In this document: positions 22,158-31,316 of the stretch, in pieces
How positions within the stretch are numbered: the stretch's first letter is position 1
How the letters are laid out: each line of letters begins with the position of its first letter
Source: Aphrocallistes beatrix
Taxonomy: Eukaryota; Porifera; Hexactinellida; Sceptrulophora; Aphrocallistidae
Reading direction: 5' to 3'
DNA length: 64,000 bases
Assembly: GCA_963281255.1 (NCBI GenBank)
Contig: OY725489.1
Span: forward strand, 3,162,001-3,226,000
The notes under the pieces: generated by a model
Database searches by the model: none
Seen by the model: the letters and a program-made list of their open reading frames with translations, nothing else
Told to the model about the DNA's origin: nothing
Translations under genes and position numbers: made by a program

Positions 22158-22236
22158 AAGTAACGCAGTTTCAAATTCTCTGGGGATAGATTGATGCATA
22201 GATATTTAATATAATATAAATGAACAAACAAGTATA

Positions 22237-22259
22237 TCCTTACTATTAAAACTCGATTA

Positions 22260-22356
<97 letters not shown>

Positions 22357-22845
22357 ACGAATTGATTGAAGAAAATGCCAGGCGTAGAAAGCTGATTTTT
22401 GGCATGTGGGAGTCTTTTGGCTATGGGTCCAGTAAGTTGTGAGCTCAGACGAAAATGTCGACTCATCAGGGAATTATGACGTCATTGTCACATTTTTAAA
22501 AGTTAAGCAACACAGTTATTCGGGCATAACTCTGTCATTATAGGAGATAAAAGGCTGAAATTTTAATAGAATCTGTATACTAACACGTCTCACATATGAT
22601 ACAACTATCATCAAAAAATGATGACTCATCACTTTGCTATGACGTCATCATTACTCATCAAATTTTAAAAATTGACAAATTTGGTGTTTTTCCGAGTGAT
22701 AACGATTTTAAAACTAAGATGGACATATTTAGAGATGATATCTCCCTTATAATTAACCAATGTCACCTCCAGGCGACCGAAGGGAGCCTCTGGCGGACAC
22801 AAAGTGTCTGCCAACCGCGTAGCGCAAGCAAGCGAAGCGCGCTTG
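22237..22845 (+). mobile_element. Helitron/HINE-like repeat, copy 3, with paralogous empty site
   Basis: It starts TCCTTACTATTAAAACTCG directly after an A and ends with GCGCGCTTG before a T. Internal order: 5' end, long TA microsatellite (22258-22352), body with two TGACGTCAT sites, GC-rich 3' block with hairpin. The corresponding place in the paralogue at 59165-59205 lacks it, and comparing the two shows insertion with no target duplication beyond a shared TC. That is what a rolling-circle (Helitron) insertion at A|T predicts. Confidence 0.7.
22258..22352. repeat. (TA)n microsatellite
   Basis: About 95 bp of nearly pure TA dinucleotide with rare TAAA interruptions, inside the Helitron-like repeat. 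Shorter TA runs sit at the same relative place in the other copies. Confidence 0.95.
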
Positions 22846-22869
22846 TCATATATTATAATGGAAGCCTGC

Positions 22870-23770
22870 TACAACAGAAACTATATCTATACAGCTTCTA
22901 CACAGGACTCGAATTCCAAGTCACATTTCCTACAGATATAATGATCATCTCCCACGTCCTTTAGACTGGTATTGACGCATCCACAGTGAAACCACCTCAG
23001 GCAGAACTCACAACCTAACCAGTCATCATTCGCCCTCTTTCCCCCGGTTGGGCAGTCGTGTTGTTCATATTCCTCGCAAACTGTTTCAGAGTCTCAGGGT
23101 TAACACTCGTGGAAGGTAATTATTTCATGGCAACAGATGAGAGCTCAGTACCAAAACTTCATTGTCAGACCCACTTCACTCTATGCTAGATTCAAAATCA
23201 GTCGGAATGCAAACCTTTGGGAGATCTGCGCTGCGGAATGTAGAAATAGTTTCTTGTTCTGAAGAAGACATTATTAGATGTTTGCATTTCTCAATTTCTG
23301 ACTAACCTAAATTCCAATTACACTTGGTTGTAACGTGCTTACATATCTACTGTTATGTGTGCATTGCTATTGTGACATATTGTTGTCTGGGATGGAAAAT
23401 GGACCCTTGAATGGGGCACCTCCCAATAACACGCACCCTTTTGTAGTCTAGTGACTTTTGATCATTATTTTGGGAAAAGGAGTACGGCTGGACAAGTTCA
23501 GCATGCTTTTCGTGGTGTTCATGTAGACCAAAAGGGATGAATTTGAAATAGGCGACATTTGTTCTGAGAAAGTCTCGACCCTGTAGTTCAAAACAAATTA
23601 TTGCAATCTTGATATTTGGACGAAATTCCCTATTCTTAAATCATTGTTAAATTTAGAGGAGTCTTATACGTCTAGTTGCACTCAGCAAACCGAGCGGAGC
23701 CGCAAGAGGGATCACTCGAGATAGGGTTCAAACATGCTGTGAGAATGGAATGTTGTCACATTCCTATGCT
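22870..23770 (-). pseudogene. Deletion derivative of the Mutator-type element at 55.7-59.2 kb
   Basis: On the minus strand 23770-23140 matches 55690-56530 (upstream region) with internal deletions, and 23100-22870 matches 58940-59165, the coding end of the PHD-like finger (CEFCLRWFHCGCVN region). About 2.3 kb holding nearly all of the transposase ORF is absent. The copy is cut from its downstream part by the Helitron-like insertion at 22237-22845. Confidence 0.85.
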
Positions 23771-23781
23771 GCTATGAATCT

Positions 23782-24517
23782 CAGGGTTGGAATTTTACCC
23801 GGGTTTAATAGGTTTCGCCCAGCCCAGTGGGTTAAAGCCGGGTAAAGTCCTGGTTAAAACGGGGTTTATTCTCCAGAAACGGATTTACCCAGTTAATGTC
23901 CTTGTTTTCAAATTCAACGATATAATTAATTATACATATACGCGTATTTATTATAAGATGTGCATATCAAAATATAAAACAAATGAAAAGCAGATCACCA
24001 ATCAAACTCCACTGAACCTCTCAATTCGCGATAACAGGTTACCAATTTTGCTGGTTCTCTATGCCTAATCTATTTCGAACTTTGTTCTGGACTAAACTAA
24101 AGTTAGAAAACATCCACTCAATTGAAGCATTTATTCACCTTGGACCTTCTACTATTAGAAAAAAGCTTTGAACAGGATCACTGGGCCACCAACAAAACTA
24201 GCCATTATACATGTAGTAACCGCTATGATTAGAATAGGTAAGATGAACAAATTGCTCTATATAATACTAGTATCCTTTAATTGTTTACTTAAAACACCTC
24301 AGATTGTTGTAACTTTTAAGAAATTCCATTGTTCGTACATCAGGTCTTATTAAAAATATCATTACGGAATCTTCATATAATACTTGCAGAATAAGGATTT
24401 TCAATCCAAACAAATGATAACGCTAAAATTAACTTGATTTACAAGTACATTAGAATAAAACCCACTTTAACCCACAAAAAGGGGTTTTGCCCAGCCCGGT
24501 TTAATTAGCCAACCCTG
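23782..24517. mobile_element. Non-autonomous hAT element
   Basis: The ends CAGGGTTGGAATTTTACCC and, inverted, CAGGGTTGGCTAATTAAACC have further matching subterminal GGGTTTNNCCCAGCCC blocks. It sits in the 22.9-26.1 kb paralogue and is absent at 55690. Flanks (GCTATGAA... and GCTATGCT) suggest an eroded 8-bp duplication. The interior has no intact ORF. Confidence 0.75.
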
Positions 24518-25204
24518 GCTATGCTATTGCTAGGGGGCTAAATGTCTAATTACTTGGTTCTTGACTCAGATGTTGGCATAGTTGGGCAGTGAAAATCACT
24601 GCAAAAATATTGTACAACTGTCACTAATCGTTATTATTAAATGATGTAGGTATACAAAATTATAAATATAAATATTGATTTTAAATCTCTTAATTATTCA
24701 TTAAGAATATCAATAAACCGAGTTGCGTAATTTGTAATTTGTAGAGTTTAGTTCAGCGTGTACAAAACCCTCTCGCAATTTTACTCGAGAGTGCCCATAA
24801 AATCAAGCACCCTCAAACTTAGTCCTATAGTTTTAAAATCTTGCTCCCCTCTGCCTCCGCGCCTGTAGATAATATGATATGTATTACTGTGTGATACATC
24901 AACTAATTTCATTCAACTCTCACGTATAATTTAACCCCCCTCATTTATTCGGACTACTAGAGTATATTAACAAGTTCCTCTCAAAGATTTTCTATATTTA
25001 TAATGCAAATTCTTTGGAAAGTCCAGGGAAATTACTGATGTCTTTTAAACTCAGGTCTGTGAACCACTTGTGCCAGACCTGACTCCAGCACTCATTTTAG
25101 AACTGTGCTACTTTATTATATTGGATCATAGATCCAATATAATAATATATGAAACAAACAAATGGTATTATATACTTTTAGTGCCATTACAAATTTATCA
25201 ACAA

Positions 25205-25208
25205 GTAC

Positions 25209-25278
<70 letters not shown>

Positions 25279-25320
25279 ATTATTAATTAATTATTATTAT
25301 TAGTATTATTAGTATTATTA
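25205..25320. repeat. (TTA)n microsatellite
   Basis: Continuous ATT/TTA trinucleotide repeats, becoming imperfect (ATTAGT variants) after 25275. Absent from the paralogue at 55.05-55.10 kb, where only ATTATTATAATAAAG remains. Confidence 0.95.
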
Positions 25321-25418
25321 ATGAATCACATGATTCACATGATTGCTTGCAATCACGATGATTGCAATCACATGATTGCTACATACATAGTGCATGATTG
25401 TTGCATATACAAAGTCTA

Positions 25419-25913
25419 CTACAAGTAAGTGAATATCTCTAATTGTGGATAGTCGTGCATTATATCTGCTAGCAAATACTGTTGCTTGAATTTTTCTTCC
25501 CTTTGGTCGAATGTTAGCTTCGGTGGATTCCACCGGAATGCTTTACCATATTGTTTAACATGCTCTTTGTATGCATGAAACTGGTCACATCCAAATTCTT
25601 GCATGAATTGTTCATCAGTGTATGACGCGAAGATGTCTAGCCAATAATCAGAATGATGGCGTCTACGACGGATATGGGTAGTCAATGTATTTCGTTCTGT
25701 TCGAAATGTAAGCTGGAGCTGTTTACTCTCACCTCCACTCCAGATGTGTTCGATGACGTCTCTGCACAAGTGAATATTCTTTTGACCGGCTCTCTTCTCA
25801 ATTATTATGTTCTGATTGCACTCCCCAATTCGTAACTTTCCTGGCACAAACTGGATATCATCACTAGGGAGGATGTTAGATGCACGTTGATGTGTACTCA
25901 TTTTTCCCAACAT
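25419..25913 (-). CDS. Unknown 164-aa protein of a Mutator-associated unit
   Basis: An intact frame from ATG 25913 to TAA. I chose this ATG because it is conserved in the 54.5-kb copy, whereas an ATG four codons upstream is not. I do not recognise the family. The protein is soluble-looking, with no signal peptide or membrane segment. It has a very basic central patch (THIRRRRHHSDYW) followed by an acidic/aromatic region (LDIFASYTDEQFMQEFG) and a conserved RWNPPKLTF motif near the C-terminus. It has no Cys-rich finger. The orthologous unit at 54.5 kb has a 2-bp insertion. In both copies it lies immediately upstream of the Mutator-type transposase region in the same orientation, which suggests an accessory protein of that element, perhaps DNA-binding; that role is inference. 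Confidence 0.6.
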   Translation of the reverse strand: MLGKMSTHQRASNILPSDDIQFVPGKLRIGECNQNIIIEKRAGQKNIHLCRDVIEHIWSGGESKQLQLTFRTERNTLTTHIRRRRHHSDYWLDIFASYTDEQFMQEFGCDQFHAYKEHVKQYGKAFRWNPPKLTFDQREEKFKQQYLLADIMHDYPQLEIFTYL

Positions 25914-26057
25914 TTTATTGGACATTTTCAGGTTTATTTTGTAGAATGATTTTTTAAAATTTACTTCGAGCACATTTATCGTATTTTTCTCTTTTTAATA
26001 GATCTGTGTCTGTGTATGAGTGTTGCTGAATTTAGACATGGTCTATGGATATAATAT

Positions 26058-26110
26058 ATCATAGCCTACTATATATAAGGCCTAAGAGTAACTTAACCAG
26101 GGATGCGGTA
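26058..26110 (+). other. Orphan P-element terminus
   Basis: CATAGCCTACTATATATAAG followed by GCCTAAGAGTAACTT and ATGCGGTAGAAGATGG closely resembles the TIR and subterminal region of the P element at 4141. The opposite terminus was not found, so this is a truncated P relative. The paralogy with 54.3 kb stops at this point. Confidence 0.6.
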
Positions 26111-26719
26111 GAAGATGGATGAAGAAATACATGAGCTGCCTTAAATCATTAACAAAGCACATCAGTGCTCGACAAATCTGGACGTTTGTTGGCGATAGCA
26201 ACCAGGATATAGCGATAAGCCACCAAATTCCGGAGCTGGTGTTTAATTAAGTCAACAGAAAAAGTAAATGGTGGTTAAGATAGTCACGCTTTTTGGGCAT
26301 AACTCTGCCATTATAAAAAATAGAGGGTCGAAATTAGACTAACAAATTCAAAATAATACTTCTTGATGAAGTTATCAAAATAAACCACTAGTAATTAATT
26401 CATTACCGTTACCAAGACACATCATTAATCAAGTGAATTGATTAACATGCTATAATAGATATATAAATGCAACTAGTATTACTGGACTATACGTAAGTGT
26501 AGTCCGAATTATTTTTAGTACGTTGTATTGAGCCACCAGATTCAGGTTTATATATTCGATTTCCGTCCATTTTGGTTGATTTACCAGATATCCCGTCCGG
26601 TCGGATAATAAAATATATTGACAAAATGTACAAATAGATGCGTTGCCTTAAAAACAGATTCAAAATTTCTAGATAAACTGTGCAAAAGATTCCAAATCGA
26701 AGTTATCCTATATTTTTAG

Positions 26720-26900
26720 TGTGCTTCCTATAGTATTAGTATAGGATGCACAGTACTAAAATGAGGATGTTCCGGCCGTCCGAAATTTGTGTCCTGATCG
26801 GAGTTTAAGAGATATCGTCTTGAAATTTTTACAGGAGGTGCAAAGTGATATGGAGATGTGCACCTCGGCATACGATTTTTGATTTATGCTGAATCAGAAT
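26720..26900 (+). repeat. Diverged hairpin-plus-tail repeat
   Basis: An imperfect palindrome TTCCTATAGTATTAGTATAGG is followed by CAGTACTAAAATGAGGATGT and GGAGTTTAAGAGATATCGTC. The same order (palindrome, TTCTAAAATGAGTGC-like block, GAGTTTAAAAGATATCCGTC) occurs at 19955-20120, and the first part occurs at 25.1 and 55.2 kb. The palindrome sequence differs between copies while the pairing is kept. Confidence 0.5.
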
Positions 26901-26949
26901 GATGACACAGCATTTTGTCACTTTTACCATTTCTCCTATATTAGTCAAA

Positions 26950-27335
26950 GTATAAATATTAAATAGTAGAAACTTGATATTGATATGGAAGGTAGGCAAT
27001 GGAGTGAATCTAGGATTAAGTTCGAAGATCTAAGTGAAATGTCCACACCTCGCCGAGATAGGTGACAAAATGTGCTGACCAATCAAATTCGATTATTTTA
27101 TAATGCAAATACATTGGAATAAAATAGTAGTGACTTATGCATACAATCAAAAGAACTATTTGTGATTGAAATTCATTGGTTTATGTGAGAACCAATCAAT
27201 TATCAGCCTTTTATAATGCCATTCACACGATTCTATTTCATATAAATGATTGAACACTGCTATTTTGAGTCTATAATTTGATTGTTAACAACAATTAAAG
27301 TGTGTTATATGCTACGATCTATCAATTCATGAATT
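26950..27335 (-). repeat. Interspersed repeat, inverted copy at 60330-60700
   Basis: Long collinear matching in inverted orientation, including CCTCGCCGAGATAGGTGACA, ATTTTATAATGCAAATACAT and AACCAATCAATTATCAGCC. The ends share the TTCAATCAATTCGGACAAAC motif with the copy at 30.9 kb. No coding. Confidence 0.8.
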
Positions 27336-27339
27336 TACT

Positions 27340-28180
27340 GTACAAATGAATACAAATGAATTTACCTTTCGGTATTCATTCTGCCCTCCCCTTCTCCTCA
27401 ATCTACACACTCAACAAAAGCACATGTTTAACGACTGGTCTGTTCTGCACCCACCTCACCGATGATAAGGTGACTTATGAGATTTGGAAGTACACTTCCA
27501 TCCCGTATGTGGGTTTTTTTAAAAAACTTTACCTCTGACAATATTCGCTGCGCACTCATTACATATTTCACTCGAATAGTAAATTTCATTACACCCAATA
27601 CGAGTTATGCCAGTATGCCAGTTACACTGTTTCACATTGTTCACTAAATGATTCTAAAAGTACTAAAAAGAGAATTGATACCCAATGCCTTTAAGAAGAG
27701 TCATAATTGAATTAGTTCATTATTAGGCTAGTTAGTGTACTTTTGTATTAAATGGACTTTTGAGGGTTTCCTGCATAATACTGGGCTTGTTTTACTAGTT
27801 CTACTGGACTGCTCGACAATTAATGATTCAAAGAGTTTCCAGAATGTGGGATGATGCATGCAGCAGTATTCTAATTGTAGAGTGGTAATGCATCAGGGGA
27901 AATTTGAAATATCATATTTTTAAATGTTGTTAATTAAGACGTATTGCTGTGGTAAATAAGCCAAGGATGGTAGCATCCTGATCGTTAAAGAAAATTCTGT
28001 AGCACTCGAATAATGATTTTGTAAACCTAATTCTTGAACTTTTCTGTCTTGTATCAGTGGAAGAAGCTACTCTTGACGTATGTCATTGGCCAAATCTCTC
28101 TTAAAGTATTAATGGCAGCTTGTTCGAAATAACTAGGATAAATTGTGGATTGGTATTTCATAATTTAGAAGTTTAAAAAC
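27340..28180. other. Unassigned sequence
   Basis: A 60-codon frame at 27356-27538 lies in a slightly GC-richer stretch but shows no splice context or recognisable domain. The rest is AT-rich with no recognised repeat. Confidence 0.3.
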
Positions 28181-28189
28181 TCACAATGT

Positions 28190-28260
28190 GCATGATCCCC
28201 CTCCACGGCTTCATCCACGGGGGGTTCCACGGCGGGCCCCACGGGGGGGGCGTGCATAGA
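28190..28260. repeat. GC-rich CCACGG tandem repeat
   Basis: CCACGG recurs at roughly 12-bp spacing at least four times with G runs between (CCACGGGGGGTTCCACGGCG). It stands out strongly from the AT-rich flanks. Confidence 0.7.
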
Positions 28261-28676
28261 TATAAACATGTCACTAGATAAAAAAATGTAATATGCATTA
28301 GCAAAAGAAATTTGCATCAACTGACACTCAATTTATCTATTATTTCAAAAAACGTCTGGTTATAGGAGTTATCCTATCGGTAGACAGTGTACGACATCCG
28401 TCTGTTCAGACGTCTTTAATGAAGCTACTAAACCGATTTTGGTCAAACTTGGAACATAGATTCCTCAAATGATGTAATTTGTCCACCACTGTTATAGTGA
28501 GTCCCTCACTTAGTAGAGCTTAGGGATCGACCGGGAATCCCGGTTAATTCCGGTTTCGCCGGGAATTGGCTATTTTCAGCAGGGATCGTCTAAATCATAT
28601 TTATATAAGGAAAATCCGCATGAACAATATTATACTCATATAATATTTACACGTTTTAATTTGCTCATTATGTTCA

Positions 28677-28714
28677 TCCTTACAATTAAAACTCGATTAA
28701 TGTATAAATATATA
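28677..28714 (+). other. Helitron-like 5' end fragment
   Basis: TCCTTACAATTAAAACTCG after an A, then ATTAATGTATAAATATA, equals the 5' end of the 22237 copy. It is cut off by the mariner-type insertion at 28715. A 3' fragment of the same family lies at 30388-30470, but in the opposite orientation, so the two are not halves of one copy. Confidence 0.6.
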
Positions 28715-30041
28715 CAGGGTGACACAAAAGTTCTGCAACAAAATTCAATCTTATTGTTTGATAGTAAACCCTAATTCAAATCTTAGTTCAACTTACTCTA
28801 TCAATTAACTCCATACTGTTATTGTAGCTTCTACTATATTTGATTATTGAGGATCATTATGTCTGGAGTATCAGAATTACAACAAAAGCGCTCTGCTGTT
28901 ATTCAATTATTTCTCAATGGTAAAAAGCAAAACCAGATACTAAGAACCCTTGGTTCTCCAAAATACTCACGATCTTTTATATCCCGAACAATTAAACGCT
29001 ATATTGAGACGGGCAAGATCACAGATATTCAACGATCAGGTCGCCCACGAACGGTCAGGACGCCAGCTAACAAGAAAAAAATTCGTCAGATTTTGATCCG
29101 TCGACCGACAACGTCCACCCGGAAGGTAGCCGCAAAAGTCGGAATTGACAGAGAATCTGCTCGGCGAATAATCAAAAAGGATTTAGGCATAAAATGTTTC
29201 AAACGAACCAGGGTAGAGTCTCTTAATGCCAAAACTATTTCAAAGAGAATAGAAAGATGCCGAAAACTGCTTGCCTGGCTCAAAAATGTTAACTCCGATT
29301 CAATTGTATTTTCAGACGAAAAAAAATTCTGTATAGAGGATAAGTACAACTCTAAAAATTCGTGTGTTTATTCCTTAACACGGGAGGATATCCCAGAGAA
29401 ATTTCGGACAGTCCAGAAAACACAACACCCTAAAAGTATAATGGTTTGGGCAGGAATCTCAGCTTTTGGAAAAAACCCCTTAGTATTCATACCAGATGGA
29501 ATGAAAATTAATGCCGATTTGTACATGAATCATATTTTAAAGAAATATGTTCTTCCTATCAGTTCAACCTTCATGAAAAACACGCAATGGGTATTCCAAC
29601 AGGATGGTGCACCAGCTCATACCGCGAAAATTACACAAGATTGGTTATCAATTAATTTACCAGGCTTTTTATCCCGAGAGGATTGGCCTCCTGCAAGTCC
29701 AGATCTAAACCCTTGTGACTATTATTTATGGGGGAGATTGGAGGAATTAGTGAATAATAGAGCATACGATAATATTCCAGCACTTAAACGGACTTTGTCC
29801 AAAGTTTGGTCTGAGTTAGACCAAGATGAAGTCGCTCGGGCCTGCAGTTTGTTCCCAGACAGAGTGAGAAGTTGTCTGAAGGCCAGAGGGAATAGATTTG
29901 AAATGAATTAGAGTCAAACTGTATTGACATTATATAATTAGGTATTGTTGATCATTCTTACTGAGCTTTTAGAGTTGTTACTTCTTTTTTGTGTATTGTA
30001 TAAAAATTACAATTTTTTTGCAGAACTTTTGTGTCACCCTG
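28715..30041 (+). mobile_element. Mariner-type transposon, 1327 bp, structurally intact
   Basis: The ends CAGGGTGACACAAAAGTTCT plus about 10 further bp form inverted repeats with one mismatch, flanked by TA at 28713-28714 and 30042-30043. It encodes a single uninterrupted transposase. A lone diverged terminus of the same family is at 35262-35286. Near-perfect TIRs and an open ORF indicate a young, possibly active copy. Confidence 0.95.
28859..29911 (+). CDS. Mariner-type transposase, DD37D (maT-like)
   Basis: 350 residues from the ATG at 28859 (MSGVSELQQKRSAVIQ). The N-terminal half holds two helix-turn-helix motifs with a GRPRTVRTP linker typical of paired-like DNA-binding regions. The catalytic residues are D153 (VFSDEKKF), D249 (FQQDGAPAHTA) and D287 (SPDLNPCDYYLWG). 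There are 37 residues between the last two, which is the DD37D spacing used for the maT group of Tc1/mariner. The conserved WAGIS motif lies at about 203. No stop or frameshift. The protein would bind the TIRs and move the element between TA sites in the nucleus. The assignment to maT rests only on spacing and motifs. Confidence 0.95.
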   Translation: MSGVSELQQKRSAVIQLFLNGKKQNQILRTLGSPKYSRSFISRTIKRYIETGKITDIQRSGRPRTVRTPANKKKIRQILIRRPTTSTRKVAAKVGIDRESARRIIKKDLGIKCFKRTRVESLNAKTISKRIERCRKLLAWLKNVNSDSIVFSDEKKFCIEDKYNSKNSCVYSLTREDIPEKFRTVQKTQHPKSIMVWAGISAFGKNPLVFIPDGMKINADLYMNHILKKYVLPISSTFMKNTQWVFQQDGAPAHTAKITQDWLSINLPGFLSREDWPPASPDLNPCDYYLWGRLEELVNNRAYDNIPALKRTLSKVWSELDQDEVARACSLFPDRVRSCLKARGNRFEMN

Positions 30042-30043
30042 TA

Positions 30044-30375
30044 CAGTACACCCTCGCTAATCCGAACAGCTCTGTGCCAATGATCGAAAAAATCACTCGG
30101 ATTAGTGAATTTGTTCCGATTAGTGAAATAACACTAATTCAATGGGGTATTAACTATAAAAAATTTGAATTGTTAGAATATTAAGGATAATAATTTGTCA
30201 TAATAGCTTCTTTAATGAGGTTTCTCAATCTTATTGAAATATATAATATTATAAACGTTGATTTAAGGCATAGAAGCGAATAAGATTATATTTCGGGTGT
30301 TCGGATTGTAAGAATGAAGTGTTCGGATTAGCGAGGGTTCGGACTAGCGAGGTTCGGATTAGCGAGGGTACACTG
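30044..30375. mobile_element. pogo-type MITE, family A, abutting the mariner element
   Basis: The ends CAGTACACCCTCGCTAATCC and, inverted, CAGTGTACCCTCGCTAATCC are flanked by TA at 30042-30043 and 30376-30377. The left TA is shared with the mariner element's TSD. Near the right end the ATCCGAAC/CGAGG block is triplicated. Inverted relative of 18255-18585. Confidence 0.9.
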
Positions 30376-30387
30376 TATATATATATA

Positions 30388-30470
30388 CAAGCACGATTCG
30401 CTCGCTCGCGCTACACGACTTGCGGACATTGTGTCCGCAGAATCACTCAGCGCCTGGAGTTACTCAATCT
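30388..30470 (-). other. Helitron-like 3' end fragment
   Basis: CAAGCACGATTCGCTCGCTC then the hairpin TGCGGACATTGTGTCCGCA and GCGCCTGG. The stem has changed on both sides relative to GGCGGAC...GTCCGCC elsewhere while keeping pairing. Confidence 0.6.
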
Positions 30471-30544
30471 GACCTATTTTGGGAATTTCTTTCTTTATAT
30501 AAATATTGTAGACAAAAGTTAACGAATAGTTTCTCATAAAGGGT

Positions 30545-30990
30545 CCGAAAATCTACACCCCTAAAAACCCCATGTCAACCGTTGGAAGCTAGTCTAGCTA
30601 TTTTTCAAAATTCTTTAAATGGTGTAAAAATATGCATATAAAGGTGTGAAAATATGCACATAATCTTTTTTATTGCGATACACAATAATACATTTAAGAT
30701 ATCAAAATAAGTTGTGGCTTTGAAGTATTAATAACAATGACGATCTATTGTAGTGTCGTACAATGATTACTATTGTGATAGTGTAGTCCTTTATTTAGTA
30801 TAGAAAAGGTGTAAAAAATCGTTTTCCATTTTTTTGTAGAGGTGTGAAAATTTTGTTTAGATCTTAGAACTTAATCGTAGTCATACCATTTGACACTTAC
30901 ATACCAATTTTAATATCTTTACGACTTGCCAATTCTTCAATCAATTCGGACAAACACACACAAAAAATATTTCATATATATAAGATATAC
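30545..30990 (+). repeat. Interspersed repeat with AATCTACACCCCTAAA start
   Basis: GAAAATCTACACCCCTAAAA and AACCGTTGGAAGCTAGTCT match 63765-63830. The distal part (ATCTTAGAACTTAATCGTAG to CAATTCGGACAAACACACAC) matches 60640-60745 in the same orientation. Probably one family of Helitron-like or LINE-like non-coding repeats. Confidence 0.6.
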
Positions 30991-31316
30991 TACCTGACCA
31001 ATATTATACTATAAATCCATTTAGAAGATTTCCAATAGATAATCCTTTCTAAAGGGCAATTACTAGTGCCTGTATCGCCTTGTGCCACTTGTCACCATTA
31101 TATATTATTGGAACAAGTGAATCAAGGTGGCACAAGCGATAATAATCCCTTTTAGACATAATTGATGAATAAGAAACTTCTAAACTGAGTAACTCCAGTG
31201 TGTAGATTTCGAATTTGATATTAGATTTCAGTAAATGTTGTGAGTTTCAATAGCGAGACCATTTTAATATTGTTTATGATGCAAAGCAATATGGTGTTCC
31301 AATACTTTTGGCCAGG

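Larger units (their letters stand above)
24880..26055 (-). repeat. Small-ORF unit, copy 1 (paralogue of 54310-55420)
   Basis: Homology to 54310-55420 runs over the ORF, about 130 bp upstream of it and about 500 bp downstream, in inverted orientation. Downstream of the ORF is a palindrome (TATTGGATC at 25120 and its inverse GATCCAATA) followed by TTCTAAAATGAGTGCTGGAG-like sequence (minus strand). Together with 21585-24540 it forms one contiguous inverted paralogue of 54310-59830. Confidence 0.85.

Noticed and set aside
22151-22466. Two minus-strand ORFs of repeated Tyr-Ile residues
   Set aside because: They are translations of the TA microsatellite and have no coding value.
28190-28260. CpG island or promoter
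   Set aside because: Only about 70 bp, built from a CCACGG tandem repeat with no adjacent gene.
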